In this document: positions 47,097 through 59,034 of the stretch, in pieces
Position numbering within the stretch: the first letter of the stretch is position 1
Layout: every line of letters begins with the position of its first letter
From: Sphagnum magellanicum
Lineage: Eukaryota; Streptophyta; Sphagnopsida; Sphagnales; Sphagnaceae
Direction: 5' to 3'
Assembly (NCBI GenBank): GCA_021904315.1
Contig: CM038912.1
Coordinates: 18,005,061 to 18,069,060, forward strand
Length of the DNA stretch: 64,000 nt
Translations under genes and position numbers: made by a program
Notes under the pieces: generated by a model
Databases searched by the model: none
Seen by the model: only the letters and a program-made list of their open reading frames with translations
Told to the model about the DNA's origin: nothing

Positions 47097-50000
47097 TCAT
47101 CGCAACAATTTCGTATAAGCAACATTGGTTGTCGTCTTGCCATTCTGGCAGAAAATAGAGACGTCATTCACACGTATAGTTCGTGATAAAACTACATATA
47201 ATTGGCCATGGGTGAAGACAGGTTCAGGCAAGTAAATGCTAACAATTTTCATGGTTTGACTTTCCGCCTTATTAATGGTCATAGCGAATGCCAATTACAA
47301 GGGGAATTGTTGCCTTTGTAGGGTGAATGGCCACTTCAAACGCTTTGTTGTCAAATGCGTGGTATGTTGAAAATATTCCTTGCATGCGTGCCACTAATGA
47401 TCTGTGCGACAATTTATCTCCGTGCCATGCACTAAATGATTAGATGGGTCCCATTACAAAGTTTCAAGGTTACATCAAGATTTTTTAGTAAAATAACAGG
47501 GATGCCAATTTTGAGGGCCAAGTGATGTGGTGTTGAGAAATTTCATGCCAATCCCCATAGCCTAGTCATCCCACGTTTCCACTGAGTCTACCAACAAAAA
47601 TACTTACTTTCGCCCGGGCAAAGCCTCGACAATTTGAGTGTTGAGAGAGTTTACAACTGTATTTTTTGTTGTCAAAATAATTCAACCATCCATGTATCCT
47701 TGGTTTGTGTAATTGATTACCAGGGCTAGGAAAACAACGTGGATGAAAGTATCTAAAGATGGCATTTGATGGATTTCTAGGTATAAGGCGATTTCGACCA
47801 AGGGTTTCGCGTCGGCTTCTGGTGGAAAATGATCAATGATGGAAGACTCTTGGCCATTGCCGACTTTCAAAAGGTATTCAACATACGGCTTGGAGAAGGG
47901 ATCGGCGCACAATTTCATGTTTTTCGTGAGAGTCAAGACGCGCACTTCATGCCACAAAACCAAACGTGAGAGGGTCATAGAAATGATTATTGCCTGAGAA
48001 CCTTTAGACACCATTGGCGAACATTATTGGAAATCACCTTCAAAAACAACCATTTTACCACCAAAGGGTGAATCTGGGTGCTGCATGATGTCACGCAAAG
48101 TTCGGTCTACCACCTTGGCACAGTGTCGATGTTGTGTTGGAGCCTCATACCAAACAATCAACTTTGCTTCTCGAAGCAGCTTAGCAAAATCGTTTTCCAT
48201 AGGTATTGAACACATTAAGTCCCTACCAAAGGCAATTGGGATCTTGAAAATTGAATGTGAGGTCCATCCACCTTCCAATAGGAGAGTTGCTATGTTAGAA
48301 GAGGTGACCCCAATGGTGACATGTCCGTCCTATCAAACCGATGCCAATAACACACTATATACAAAGGTTTTGCTTGACCCACCTGGACCGTTTAGGAAAA
48401 ATACTGCGCCTTCGCCTTGGTCTACTGTGTTGAACATTGCAGTGACAATTATTTCTTGGCAAATGTTGAACCGCAAGAGATTTTGGTTGACATAGCCAAG
48501 GAGTACATCTTTATTGTAGGCAAGCTTTGTAGCCAATTGAGGATTTACACGCAGCATTTTTGCAAGTGGCAAAACGAGCGACATTTTTGAAAAGTCATGT
48601 AAACCTTTTTTCGTCAATGCTAATTTGGCCATGAGGAGTAGTAGGGTGTCGTTGTAGGCATCCTCGGTAGAGCTTCCATTCATGATGCATCGATGCCACG
48701 TATCGTGCGACATATTGTCTCAATATTTTTCCCATAACATTTTCGGATTCAAAGGAGAGCAAAATAATAAGATAGTCACAAAGAGATTCCTTAGTTTATT
48801 TGCGTCTTAATCAATACATGCTTCCCACATGCATGTGTCCCATTCTACGTCATCATGTAGTAATCCTAATGTTCTATAAGTAGCTTGAAATGTTGGATCT
48901 TTTATGTTGCCAACAGTTCGGAAATGTTCGAAAAAGGTTGCGCATGTTACGACAATAAGTAGGAGGTGGAGGAAGAAGCGTTCATCAGCGGCAAGATGTA
49001 CGAAATACATTCGCCCAACAACTTTTTTTCCTCATTGTCGAGCCGACCAAACTTTTTCTTGAATTTTCCAAACATGATCAGCAGGGAAGTCCACATACAC
49101 CATGTTCCGCCCATCCGCATTTGGAGCGTTATACGCAAAGTAGGCGATCAAGGTGGTTCTTTGGCAAGTAACACGCTCCGCCACAACAACCAAATCTTCA
49201 TTTTCATTAAAAATGACATTGTGCAGTCCTAGCAAATGAATAATTAATCGAGTGACAAACGGCCATTTCGTATGCCTATTGAATGAAAATAAAGAATCGA
49301 CCCCTTTAGTAACGCTCAAATATCAGGTGTCAATGTATTGCTGGATTTTGTTTGTTGGACTGGAGATCATCACTACAACATGGTTAGGACCTTTGTAAAC
49401 GTATTTAAAAAGGTATTTGACACTTTGAATACCGGTGGACACCTTGACGTTAATAGGTGCATTAAACATTTTGATAAGGTAGGGGTTGTGGGGCACCACC
49501 CATCGGTTGTCGTATGAAAACCATTTGGAGTCTTTTGAAATGTTCGAACATCGTTTTGCTAACGATAGACAAGGTAACCGTCTTCACCTTGTGTTGTCTC
49601 TTCGGAGAAAGCTTGTGGATAACATTTTTTGCATACCATATTGACCATGTAGGGTGCGTTTAAGTATTCTTCACTACATGGTTTGTGCAACAAACAGTAT
49701 GTAACCATTGAAAAAAAAGGTGTGTTTTTTGGAAGAGGAATGACGCACCCCAAGCTCCTTAATGGACTCAAATGTGAGTCCAAACTGATAACAATGGAAA
49801 AGCAAGGAGTCGAGGCACACTCCCTAGCTTGCAATAGTTTAAAGGGGTAGACGAGCGTGCTGGAGCTTCGGGATGGGATTAGGAAAAGTGACAAGCATCA
49901 ACTACTCACACGAACCTGCAAAAAACCAACACATGGTGGTTAGTGTACAGTTGTAACACTTTTGGTGTTAGGATGAGCCTCGAGAAACTTAGACTCACCA

Positions 50001-51875
50001 CGACCGGGATTTAGGGGAAGCCACCACTTTCCCCCCTTATAATATACTTTGTGCCTCTCCACGAGGCTCACATCCAAATGGCATTTTGTCCTAGGACTCC
50101 CAAATGGGAGTCCCAAAATTCGCAAAGTTCAGACTTTCGTCACTTTGAAGCCTAATAACTTTGTGCATAGACCTCTGATTGAAATGAGATCTCAAGCAAA
50201 GTTGTAGCCCTTGTCGAAAGCTTTCCAATAGTATGCCGCACGCCACCTGCATGCAAGCAAATTGGGTCAATTCTTGACTTTTAGTGGTCGAGACTCAAAT
50301 TTCCAATTTGACTCTCGACCCTTCTTTTGGCCATAACTTGTGTTTCAAATGTCCAAACGGGTCATGCAAGCCCATTTTAGACATTGAAGTTTTAATAGTT
50401 TTCCAATGGTATAAGAAACTCTTCAAACCATTGTGTTTTGACCCTTGTAATTGCTCTTTGAACATTCGAGAGTCAACTCCCAAAGTGGAAGTTCCTTTGG
50501 GAGTGTGAGGGTTCATTCCCTCACACTTTCTTTCACTCTCGGGTTTCCTCTTGGCCCGTAACCTTGCAAGCTTTTTCCTTGATCGTGAGCCCAAGGCTAG
50601 GGTTGTGACAAGGAAGCTTTGCCGACGCCAAGCGATCTATGTCCTCGGTTGTGGAAATTTTCTACTTTGGAGGAAAGATAAGGAGTAGATGGATCTGAGG
50701 TAGGCCTCGTTTCTAGTATTTCGTTGTCCAGATGTTTCAAATAACTTTGGCGAGCCATCCAATTTTTGCCATTCCTTTAAGAAAGGCTTTCATTTTCATC
50801 TAAAATATGTAGGCGACCAAATCTGAACGGTTAGAGACTATTTAGTTGGGCTCAAGCTGCACGATAATTTCCTGCCAATTCAGGTTGCAAGTGAATGTGA
50901 AGAAGACGTCCAGAATTCCTTTGCTCCACACAATAGCCATCACATCTTGATACGTTTGCATCATAAAATGGGGAGAACCGTAAAATGAAGTTGGGAGAAC
51001 AATTCGTTGAAACACTTTTGCAAGATTTAATTGAACATCATGTTTGACCATATCTGCCAGTCCTTGGTAAAGTTCCGCACAAAGGTTGAGCTTGGTTTAA
51101 CACCAAAAAGTTAAGAGTTTTGTTTTATCTTAACAACAACGTTGACGATGTACTGTTGAAAAAGGTGACCACCAAGTTGAAGAGCGGAGAGTTCGTCGCT
51201 AAAGTGCACTTTTTGTGCGAAATAAAACGTCATTGAAACCCTTGTGTGTGTTCCGTCCTGATTGTTCTGTAGTCGTAGATTTTCAGACCACCCATCTTCC
51301 CTAGCGGGGAAAAGTAGCAGGTATTGTAAAGGATCGTAAGAAGGTGTTAATTCGTTCATCCGCTTTAAACCACCTCCATATCGCCGTTATATAATGACAT
51401 CACGATTTCCAACCTTTCCCTGTTCACCAAGAATTATCATTGTAACCTCATTTGCCATAGGGACGTTGTAACGACGTACATCTCCATTTCATGGGGTACA
51501 TCCAGCTGTAATGCAAATGTGGATCTCCTTTGCAGGGTTTACGGTGCGACGGTCGACTGCATGAATGAAGACGTTTACATAAGGATTGATGAGCCCAAGG
51601 ATCGTGCGAAGTGTCGTGAAATGCACTGGGCTTAAATTGGGGTTTTACATTTGCCGATTTGGACCCTCATTTACTGCATCATGCACATAGGCCTAAAGAA
51701 AGTGTGGCAACTACCCTTCTGCGAGTTCCATACCACCAATCAAGTGGTAGAATCCTCCTTGCACTTTGTAGGTATGCACTCTTGGTTCAAGCTTGAAGCC
51801 CACACTCTAAACCCTTGTGGATGTAAATGCGAATACAACATTGTACGAACGAAAATGTTTACGTAATTCGACATT
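47097..51875 (-). pseudogene. Decayed Helitron Rep/PIF1 helicase polyprotein
   Basis: A Helitron transposase read on the minus strand through stops and frameshifts. 51.87-51.7 kb: KHFRSYNVVFAFTS and YKVQGGFYHLIGG. 51.36-51.11 kb: SYDPLQYLLLFPAREDGW and QLGGHLFQQYIVNVVVKI. 51.05-50.7 kb: VLPTSFYGSPHFMMQTYQD, DVFFTFTCNLNWQEI and LVAYIF-MKMKAFL. The 600-bp repeat B' interrupts at 50520-49905. 49.65-49.56 kb: FSEETTQGEDGYLVYR. 49.53-49.04 kb: WVVPHNPYL, YLFKYVYKG, HLLGLHNVIFNENEDL. 49.0-48.83 kb: MYFVHLAADERFFLH and FQATYRTLGLL. 48.71-48.03 kb: the helicase, with FFLNGPGGSSKTF as a Walker A lacking the usual TGKT, then DRTLRDIMQHPD, PFGGKMVVFEGDF. 47.29-47.10 kb: YLPEPVFTHGQLYVVLSR. I found no HUH motif; the segment expected to hold it is where B' sits. 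Confidence 0.88.
49905..50520 (-). repeat. 600-bp dispersed repeat, copy B' (inverted), inside the Rep region
   Basis: Reverse-complementary to 46080-46665, with the same landmarks (GACTTTTAGTGGTC, TTCTTTTGGCCATAACTTG, CCCCTTATAATAT, GACTCACC). It interrupts the Helitron reading between the FTFTCN motif and the TTQGEDGY motif. Its outer part towards 50640 is less clearly alignable with copy B. Together with copy B it brackets the helicase half of the element in inverted orientation. Confidence 0.65.
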
Positions 51876-53633
51876 TTGTTGATCTTGTAACATCGCCATG
51901 TACTTTGGCAAGGTGCGAATAGGAAGAAAAATAATTTTCCCTAAGGCACAACATTTACTATAGTGTGGTCTTTGAAGAGAACCTTTCGTGCGTTCTTCAA
52001 TCTAGAAGCGAGAGTCACAATGGTTGCATTACATGGGCATCCGAACACTTGTTAGTTTATTTGTGGGTTGGCCAAGGGTACTGCAAATCTCATAGGGCCA
52101 TGCGTTATCCAGCCTGAAGTTGATCCTTTGCAATACTAGTCATACACTGTGCTTCTTCATGTTGGGCCCCATTACACGTAGCCCTTTTGAGAGCTACTAT
52201 AACGTGATGGAGTCTTTGATGTTCTCGAGCAACTGCTTGCCTTTCTTTGTTGTTTGCATATTTGTGTGACGTTCTAGGGCCTCGTTTACGATTTTTTCAA
52301 TCGGAAGCAAAATGGAATCAAGCTCTAAAAACACAATAGCATAATTTCATATTTAATTACCATTACGACAGGCGCAAGTTTAACCTCAAGGTTAACATAC
52401 TCGCGAGTAATGTGGCAATCGGCAACGTCCGTGTCATGCTCAACGCAAACTGAGTGGGCGTGGTCTTTACAGAGTGGTCGTGTGCAAAGCGAACATGCTA
52501 TGAACATCTCTTAGTCACAAAGGGCACAAATCAAAAGCACGTCCACCATCTTAAAAAATAAAACAATGGTAACCTTTCTAAAAAGGTGTAGTAGGCACTA
52601 TGAGCATCCTTCTATTTAGATCCATCTTTTTCCCTCTCCCTCTTTCAAAAGAAAGAACTAAGTCAAAAAATAAAATAAAAATTATATCAATCTTTAAGAG
52701 TGATGGATTTGCCCATGAACTGGTTTAGTTCTTGTTCTAATCCATGCCAATCAAACCTGGCTAGACCACTGCACTCACATGCAATAAAAACCATTAGATG
52801 AGAAAGTAAGGGGTGTCCATTACGCTAAAGAAGAGGAAGCCTACAAACCCAAATTATACAAATGCTAGGAACATACATACATGCATACATACATACATAT
52901 TGACCTAATGGGAGATGAAAACCATATCTATTGATTTGGTGTTTGTTTATTGATCACATATGTACCCTTATTCCCAAGTTGTACTATCAGAACACCATCC
53001 TGTAATATTGCATGCAGTAAATAGAAAAAACTCATATAGATGTCCAATAGTTTTCTTAAAACAATTTTACATCCTGACCAATGGTGCTTATAATGTTCAT
53101 GGATTCTTGACTGTTTGCTGAGAAACTATATTTTATGTTTCACATACATATGCCACCAAAGGATTAATTGGTGCTCTTGATTGAAACCAAAAATATTTGG
53201 TTGTCTTCTTTAATTTGTTCTTTAAAAAGAATTAAAGAAATGCAAGTGTAGTAACACCATGAAAGTGTATACTTACAGAGTAGTCCATTTCAAATCCCTC
53301 GATATCCAACTCCTCTCCAAATGTCTATATACATATTCCAAGCAAATAAAATAGCTTGGTCATTATTCACTACTTTGCAATCTCAAGTTTCAATGTCTGT
53401 AGGATCTCTATACTGGTATTGATAATGCACCAAAAACCTTGAATATTTGTATGCATGATAATGACAATGATGGGTTCTTCAAGTTTACATACCTCAAACA
53501 TTGTATCCCTTCTTAGCAATGCTTCTGTTCATCGTCGGCCTTATGTTAACAACTTCATTCTTCATCTAAGAAATCTTTCTGCTCATTGCTGTTATCTTTA
53601 GTGTTTGTGTTCTATGTCTATTTGCACAAGAGC
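51876..53633. other. Non-coding part of the composite unit
   Basis: This lies between the N-terminal end of the recognisable Rep/helicase and the right inverted repeat. It may hold the true N-terminus of the transposase and its promoter. The minus frame at 52325-52507 is Cys/His-rich but does not match a motif I can name. A CATA microsatellite lies at about 52870-52900. Confidence 0.4.
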
Positions 53634-54725
53634 CCATCTAGAGAATTGCTTTCTTGCTTGCTTGTGTGTCGAAACTCTTTGAACATGTCCAAGTGAAGAA
53701 GAAGAAGAAGTAGCAATAGAAAGGAAAGAAAGAAGGATAATGGTGTTTGTTGTTCTATCTATTGCTCCACTTAAGAAGTTTGCCTTAATTACTACGGTTG
53801 ATACTTGGTGCGTCCAAATGACTGGTGCAACAAGTCTTGATGTAGCAACTTTTTTGGAGTGATGGGCTAATCAAATTAGCACGTCACCAAAAAAAAGAAA
53901 AGTAGAAAACTTGAGAGGCACCTTGTTTAATTAATAGGAAAGGTGATTATGTCCCCAAATTTATTTCCCTGCCATAGCCCAGGCCAAAAAGGTAACTAAT
54001 AGTTTTGGAAATAAAAATTGCATGTAGCTAATGGGAAGGTGCAGCATCCACTTAGGGGCCCCAACATTTTAATTTGGGTTGTGGGGGCATGGAGGAAAGG
54101 TTTTTTTTTAAAAAAAATTGTTGATGTGTTCCTACCATTTTTCCAAGTTGTTCCCCAAGTTCTCAATGTGTCCCCAAGGATGTTCCTGATAACACTTGAT
54201 CTCAAACCCATATATTTTGCCCAAATTCCTCCCCTTTTCACCTATATACCTGGGGTGTTCATTGCGATGGGTATTAGCCCAGGCGAAAAATAGTGACGAA
54301 CCTTCTTAAGGAGAGAAATTCATCTAGCCAATGGGAAGAGCAATCATGTTCTCAGGGTGCCTTGGTTTTTTTCCTTTTAAGTTTTGGGTTTAAGGTTGGG
54401 AGGTTAGAGGGGAGGTTTTTTTCTCAAGCTGTATTTGGTGTGGAAAGTGGACTGTTGAGTGTCCACTCGGACACTGGACATTGGACTTTCCATGTAAATT
54501 TTATTGGGGGCGGTGGGGGTGAAGGGGGGAGGATATGTTTTCCTTTCAACCAATAGGAAGGGCCAAGGTGCCTTGCTTTTATTTCTTTTAAGTTAGGTGG
54601 GGGGGGGGATGGAAGATTTTTTTTTCCGTTTTCCATGTTTCCTAATGGGTTCTCGAAATGTTCCCCAAATTCACAATGTGTTCCCCAACATGTTCTCTGT
54701 ATAAACACCTCATTTCTAGCCCATG
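53634..54725 (-). repeat. Long terminal inverted repeat, right copy (about 1.09 kb)
   Basis: Reverse complement of 44860-45994, about 45 bp shorter overall. The inner end is CCATCTAGAGAATT; the outer end is TTTCTAGCCCATG. The GGGAAC-type motifs appear inverted at about 54150-54198 and 54640-54705. Identity is lowered mainly by changes in the C/G and A/T homopolymer runs and a few small indels, which suggests moderate age or repeated slippage. An AGA microsatellite lies near the inner end (53698-53713). Confidence 0.85.
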
Positions 54726-55075
54726 TGCTTTGGCAAATGTTGTTATCCTTTCACCTATATAGGTGGGCCCAAGGGGAGGAACTATATAAATCAAAACAAA
54801 ACCTTCTGTTTTGAAGAGCCTTCATAGTTTCATTTTTTTGGGAGCAATGGGCCAATCTGCTTGCACATAACAGTGCAGTGCATGAGTTGGCAAATGAGCC
54901 CTCCCATTAAAGGTTGGTAAATACACTATTAATTTAATGGGCTACTTGTGATTGGATGCAGGGCCCACATACTTCCACTCATAGCTCTCAAGGGAGGGGG
55001 GGGGGGGGGGGGTCTAGCTAATCAAGAATAACCGAATCAAGAAGTAAACCCAATTATTTTATATAAGTAAGATTA
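54726..55075. other. 350-bp spacer between right inverted repeat and direct repeat
   Basis: This has no counterpart on the left side of the composite unit. It contains a pure G-run of about 17-19 bases near 54997-55012 and no coding potential. It shows that the 277-bp direct repeats are not simply a target duplication of the composite. Confidence 0.5.
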
Positions 55076-55353
55076 TGTGATGGCTTTAAAAAAAAAGTGC
55101 AAGTAACTCAAATTTTTTCACACGATTCATATGTGCTAATGATGATGATAAGTGTAAGCATATCACAATCTTGTTCCTTTAATGGTTGCCCTTTTTATAA
55201 ATTACATGGATTAATTTGTATCCCACCACCACTTGTTGGGATGGTAAACTATGCTTTATGCACTATTGCATGGTCTTTTCTCTATATGATAAAGTAGGGA
55301 ATGCACACATGCTTTTGTCCCTAAAGGTTTTGTCTTCTAATAGATGTGCATGG
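55076..55353 (+). repeat. 277-bp direct repeat, right copy (A')
   Basis: Direct copy of 44587-44863; see that entry for shared words. Here the sequence continues past TGTGCATGG into AGTTTTTATG without any inverted-repeat arm. This copy therefore probably shows the uninterrupted state, whereas the left copy is cut at that same point by the inverted repeat. Confidence 0.85.
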
Positions 55354-58300
55354 AGTTTTTATGTCGTTGTTTGATAATTTTTGTAGTAAGGCAAAGTTTG
55401 CATGTTTTAGCTTCTTTTGGTTGCATGTACATTTATGGCTACCAAAATGGAAGAGACCAAATTTCCCATCCTCCTTAACTTATAGGTTGAATCTTATATT
55501 GTCTTATAGGCTTATTGGGAGAGGTTTTATTTTTCTTGAACAAATTACAATGCAGTGTGGCTATAGGAGTTCTAAACGTACAACTCAAAAAACTTTTGCA
55601 TGTGTGGGATTGTTCTTATAATTCTTAGTTAGGCAAATGTGGGCTGCCAAATCGTTTGACTCATTGCTTATATTTGATTGTTAGTTCTATCTATGTGTTG
55701 TGAATCAAATGACTTGTTAATGTCATAATAAATGTTACATGAGTTCATTAGGAGGTTTAAAGAGGAAAAAATCTTAAATTGAAAGTTCCATATTTGGTAT
55801 TGTTTTTTGTCTAGTCAATAGTGCGCACAATAGTGTCAAAGGTGATTATACCAATATTAAATTTTAATCTAAAAAAAGGGTTTCCATTACCTTTTTTTTA
55901 GTAATTGACTTCCAGAATGTAGATGTTAAATATGATGATGGCTACATCCTTATTAATTTGTAGTGATATGTACTACAAAAGTGGATACATCAAACCCTTT
56001 GTTGAACCTTTGTAAAAACTATTTTTCGTTACACTTTTGTAAAATGAGTTTTTTGAATGAAGTATAAATGCCATGAAGAAAGGAAATGTGTTATTTCTTA
56101 CTAGACGAAACAAAGAAAGCATATGGCATGGGATGGATAAAACATTGAATTCTAGAAGATCATGAAGGACCTTTTATGTTCCAAAATGTGTTGAAATATG
56201 TTTGGAAATTTCTTTTAAAAACATGATATTAATCTTCCCATCCATCTAAGGCTTTTGTACCCTTTTAATATTTTATTCCATCTTTTTTTTTTTCATTTGA
56301 TCTTATTGATGGTGATTTTATGGTACTTTTGGTCACCAAGCTGCTTTGGAACTGCTTTAATCTTCTGATTCATTCATGTGAAAGCAGTAACCTTGCTAGT
56401 TGGTGGCCTAATGTTATTTCGTGATTTTTTGCCTATTGTTGAACCTCACGTTGAGAGATTATTCCACATCCAATATTCATGCTCATGTGCTTGTATGGAT
56501 TTGTTCACATGCCTACACAAAAATTCAGGTGACATTTATTACCCACTTCCTTCATAATTGTTGCAGTCCAATCTATAGTAAATTATGTTTTAATTTATTT
56601 CTCAATTGTTATTTGAGCTACTCGATCCATTGTAGACCCCACATATGTTGCTCTCTTTAGTTTTTTCTCCTCCTTCTCCTTTCATTTGTTTTCTTTGATT
56701 TCTATTGCAGTTGTTTTGTCCATGGTTTTTTTCCACATGATATTTAAGTTTTGATAGGATGTTACTACATGGGATTGGGAATAATCAACTAATGTTTTTT
56801 TTCCTTTTGTTTGTCTTGTAAATAAACGAAGGAAAAAAAAGTTGTGCATAGACATGGATCTTTATGTTACAGTTGGTGGAGAAGATGTAATTTCTTACAA
56901 CACATCAAAGCTGTCATCTAGGTTTACAACATTGAATTCCTATGGTTGTTCTTCAATGTTTGTAGGGCTATGAAGGATGTTTACATAGTCACACCAATCG
57001 TGTTTAAAACTATTAAAAAGATCTTTAATTATAGTTAAGTGAAAAACTAGTTCACCTATATACAGAAATTATATAGTTGCACATTTTTCTCCCCAATTTT
57101 AATTTTAATACGTTTCATCATTTGTTGTGTTGTTTTCACTTCCTTGATCATTGACTAGTTCTATATTGTATATTTGTGAAGGTTGAATCTTGTTATCCAT
57201 TGCCTTGGGATTGAAAGGCCATATACCTTATGGCCCTATATCTAAACTTGATTTTTTTTTCTGGTTAATGAGTGCTCTAGAGCTTGATTTACCGGCCACC
57301 CAGCTAATGTTATCTTATATAGTTCCATATGATTATTTCTAAATATGGCTACATCTAAATGTTATTTTGAATGACTGGAAACAAGATACATTTGATGGTT
57401 AGAAAAATGTGATGTGTGAGATGGTAAGGTGATCATGTTTAAGCCCATCTTTTGTGCTTGCGATTTTGTTTCTAAGGTAACATGATTACCATGCCCATCT
57501 AGAATTAATAATTATTTATTATCGAAGGAAATTCCACTTAAAAACAAATTTCTTGAAGAAAGAGAAAAACTCCTTGAACAAAAAAGAAGTCATTCATGCA
57601 TTTTTTTGCATTGCCATGCAAATCCCTAGTTTGCAAAGTTTAATGTAATCATCCCATAATCTTTCTCTTTTAATGATGTAGAACCTTGGCAAAACAAACC
57701 CTATAACATTCACTACACAATTTATAGTTAACCATTCCCAATATTTGGGGATGGTACTATAAACAACATTTGACCCTTTCTTAGTTAAAACCCTTATTCC
57801 TACCTGTATGCCAGTTTGAGTTTTAATTTCATTTGAATTCCATACATGATCTTGAGCATAATTATGTTGATTGTATAATGTTTACAAGTTAATGTAAAGA
57901 GATTTGCAAGTATTAGGTGTCAATGCTTACACTTTGCAAACCTCCTATCATTTTGCCTAGCGAATGTTTAATTTTACATGCTTGTGCTTGAACTACTACC
58001 ACCAATTGTTACCTGGTATCCTATTTCGAAATGATAGGCTTTGTTTATGTTAACTTTGCAATCTTCATCTTCAATTATTGTAGATTAATGGATAGTTCAT
58101 AATTTTGCATAGTTAAAGTCCATTTAATCACTTCAACATCCTCTTCTACTATGAGCACACCTCTTGGCCCCAATATTTCTAGATTTAGTTTTTACATTCA
58201 AGTGATCAGAAAATGAATTAAAAGAATGTTTCATGCTTTGGTGGCCTTCCTTAATGAATGTGTCCTTCTTTCAATAGCATCCATTGATGTTTCTAGTGCA

Positions 58301-59034
58301 TCATATGTCCGCATTCCTCTTTTACATGTTACAAATGTTCAATTAAATTAAATTGATTATCTTTTATCTTATGTTTTGTCGTTAATCTATTTCAAAAGAC
58401 ACCTACAGAAAAAAAAATTTCCATACTTGACAATGATATTAACCATTTTTTAATTTTTAATTTAGTGCCTGAGGTTGTGCTATTACTTTCCAATGACGAA
58501 ACATATCATATACATAATAACGTTCATTTAAAAAAATATTCACCCACTCATGCCCCTAAAAACCACACATTAAATCAATTTTCCATGTGAATAATTAAAA
58601 ATAACCAAACAAAATTTTTTACTACTAAGTGTTCGATCATAAGAACATTTTAAAACGTTAGTAGCTTTGCCCACGGCCGTTCATGGATGTTGGGCTGACC
58701 TGCTGGGGTGTTCGGTTACCAAGCTATGTTCGGTGGGGGGGGCATGTTTACCCTAATATTCCTGTAGATAAAGTTCTGTTTTTTTTTTTTTTTTTTTTTC
58801 TTTTTAAACTCAAGAAAATGCTTTTTAGTAAGAGACAAAAGACAAGAGGACAATAATTAGGGCATTTGTAAAGTACTAAATTTCGGAACTTTTATGGGGA
58901 AATGCAACCCTCTTGAGCAATTGAAGTAACTTCTGACGCAAGTGGTCACATGATGATGAAGACCAACCCTGTTGCCCCCCCCCCCCCCAACCCACCTACC
59001 GCTCATATTTCCACTCCATTCAGATGATTTGGAA
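55354..59034. other. AT-rich intergenic DNA with homopolymer runs
   Basis: I recognise no coding exon on either strand. Open frames at 55346-55621 and 56421-56660 have ordinary-looking amino-acid composition but no family that I know. A T-run of about 22 bases lies at 58778-58799 and a C-run at 58976-58988. The tract may contain further transposon debris. Confidence 0.4.

Larger units (their letters stand above)
44860..54725. mobile_element. 9.87-kb composite unit: Helitron remnant inside 1.1-kb inverted repeats
   Basis: The unit is defined by the inverted repeats at 44860-45994 and 53634-54725. From left to right it contains the left arm, one copy of a 600-bp repeat (46080-46665), a Helitron Rep/helicase remnant on the minus strand (47097-51875) with an inverted second copy of the 600-bp repeat inside it (49905-50520), a non-coding spacer (52-53.6 kb) and the right arm. 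Canonical Helitrons lack long terminal inverted repeats. Either a long-TIR element has taken up a Helitron, or the Helitron lineage carries unusual ends. Which of the two cannot be settled from one copy. Confidence 0.6.

Noticed and set aside
54997..55013. Long G-run as a possible functional G-quadruplex
   Set aside because: A pure homopolymer, like the C-runs at 59 kb and the T-run at 58.78 kb; slippage is the simpler explanation, and assembly error is possible.
55346..56660. Plus-strand frames as a possible retrotransposon reverse transcriptase
   Set aside because: I looked for the YxDD, LPQG and related blocks on both strands and found none.
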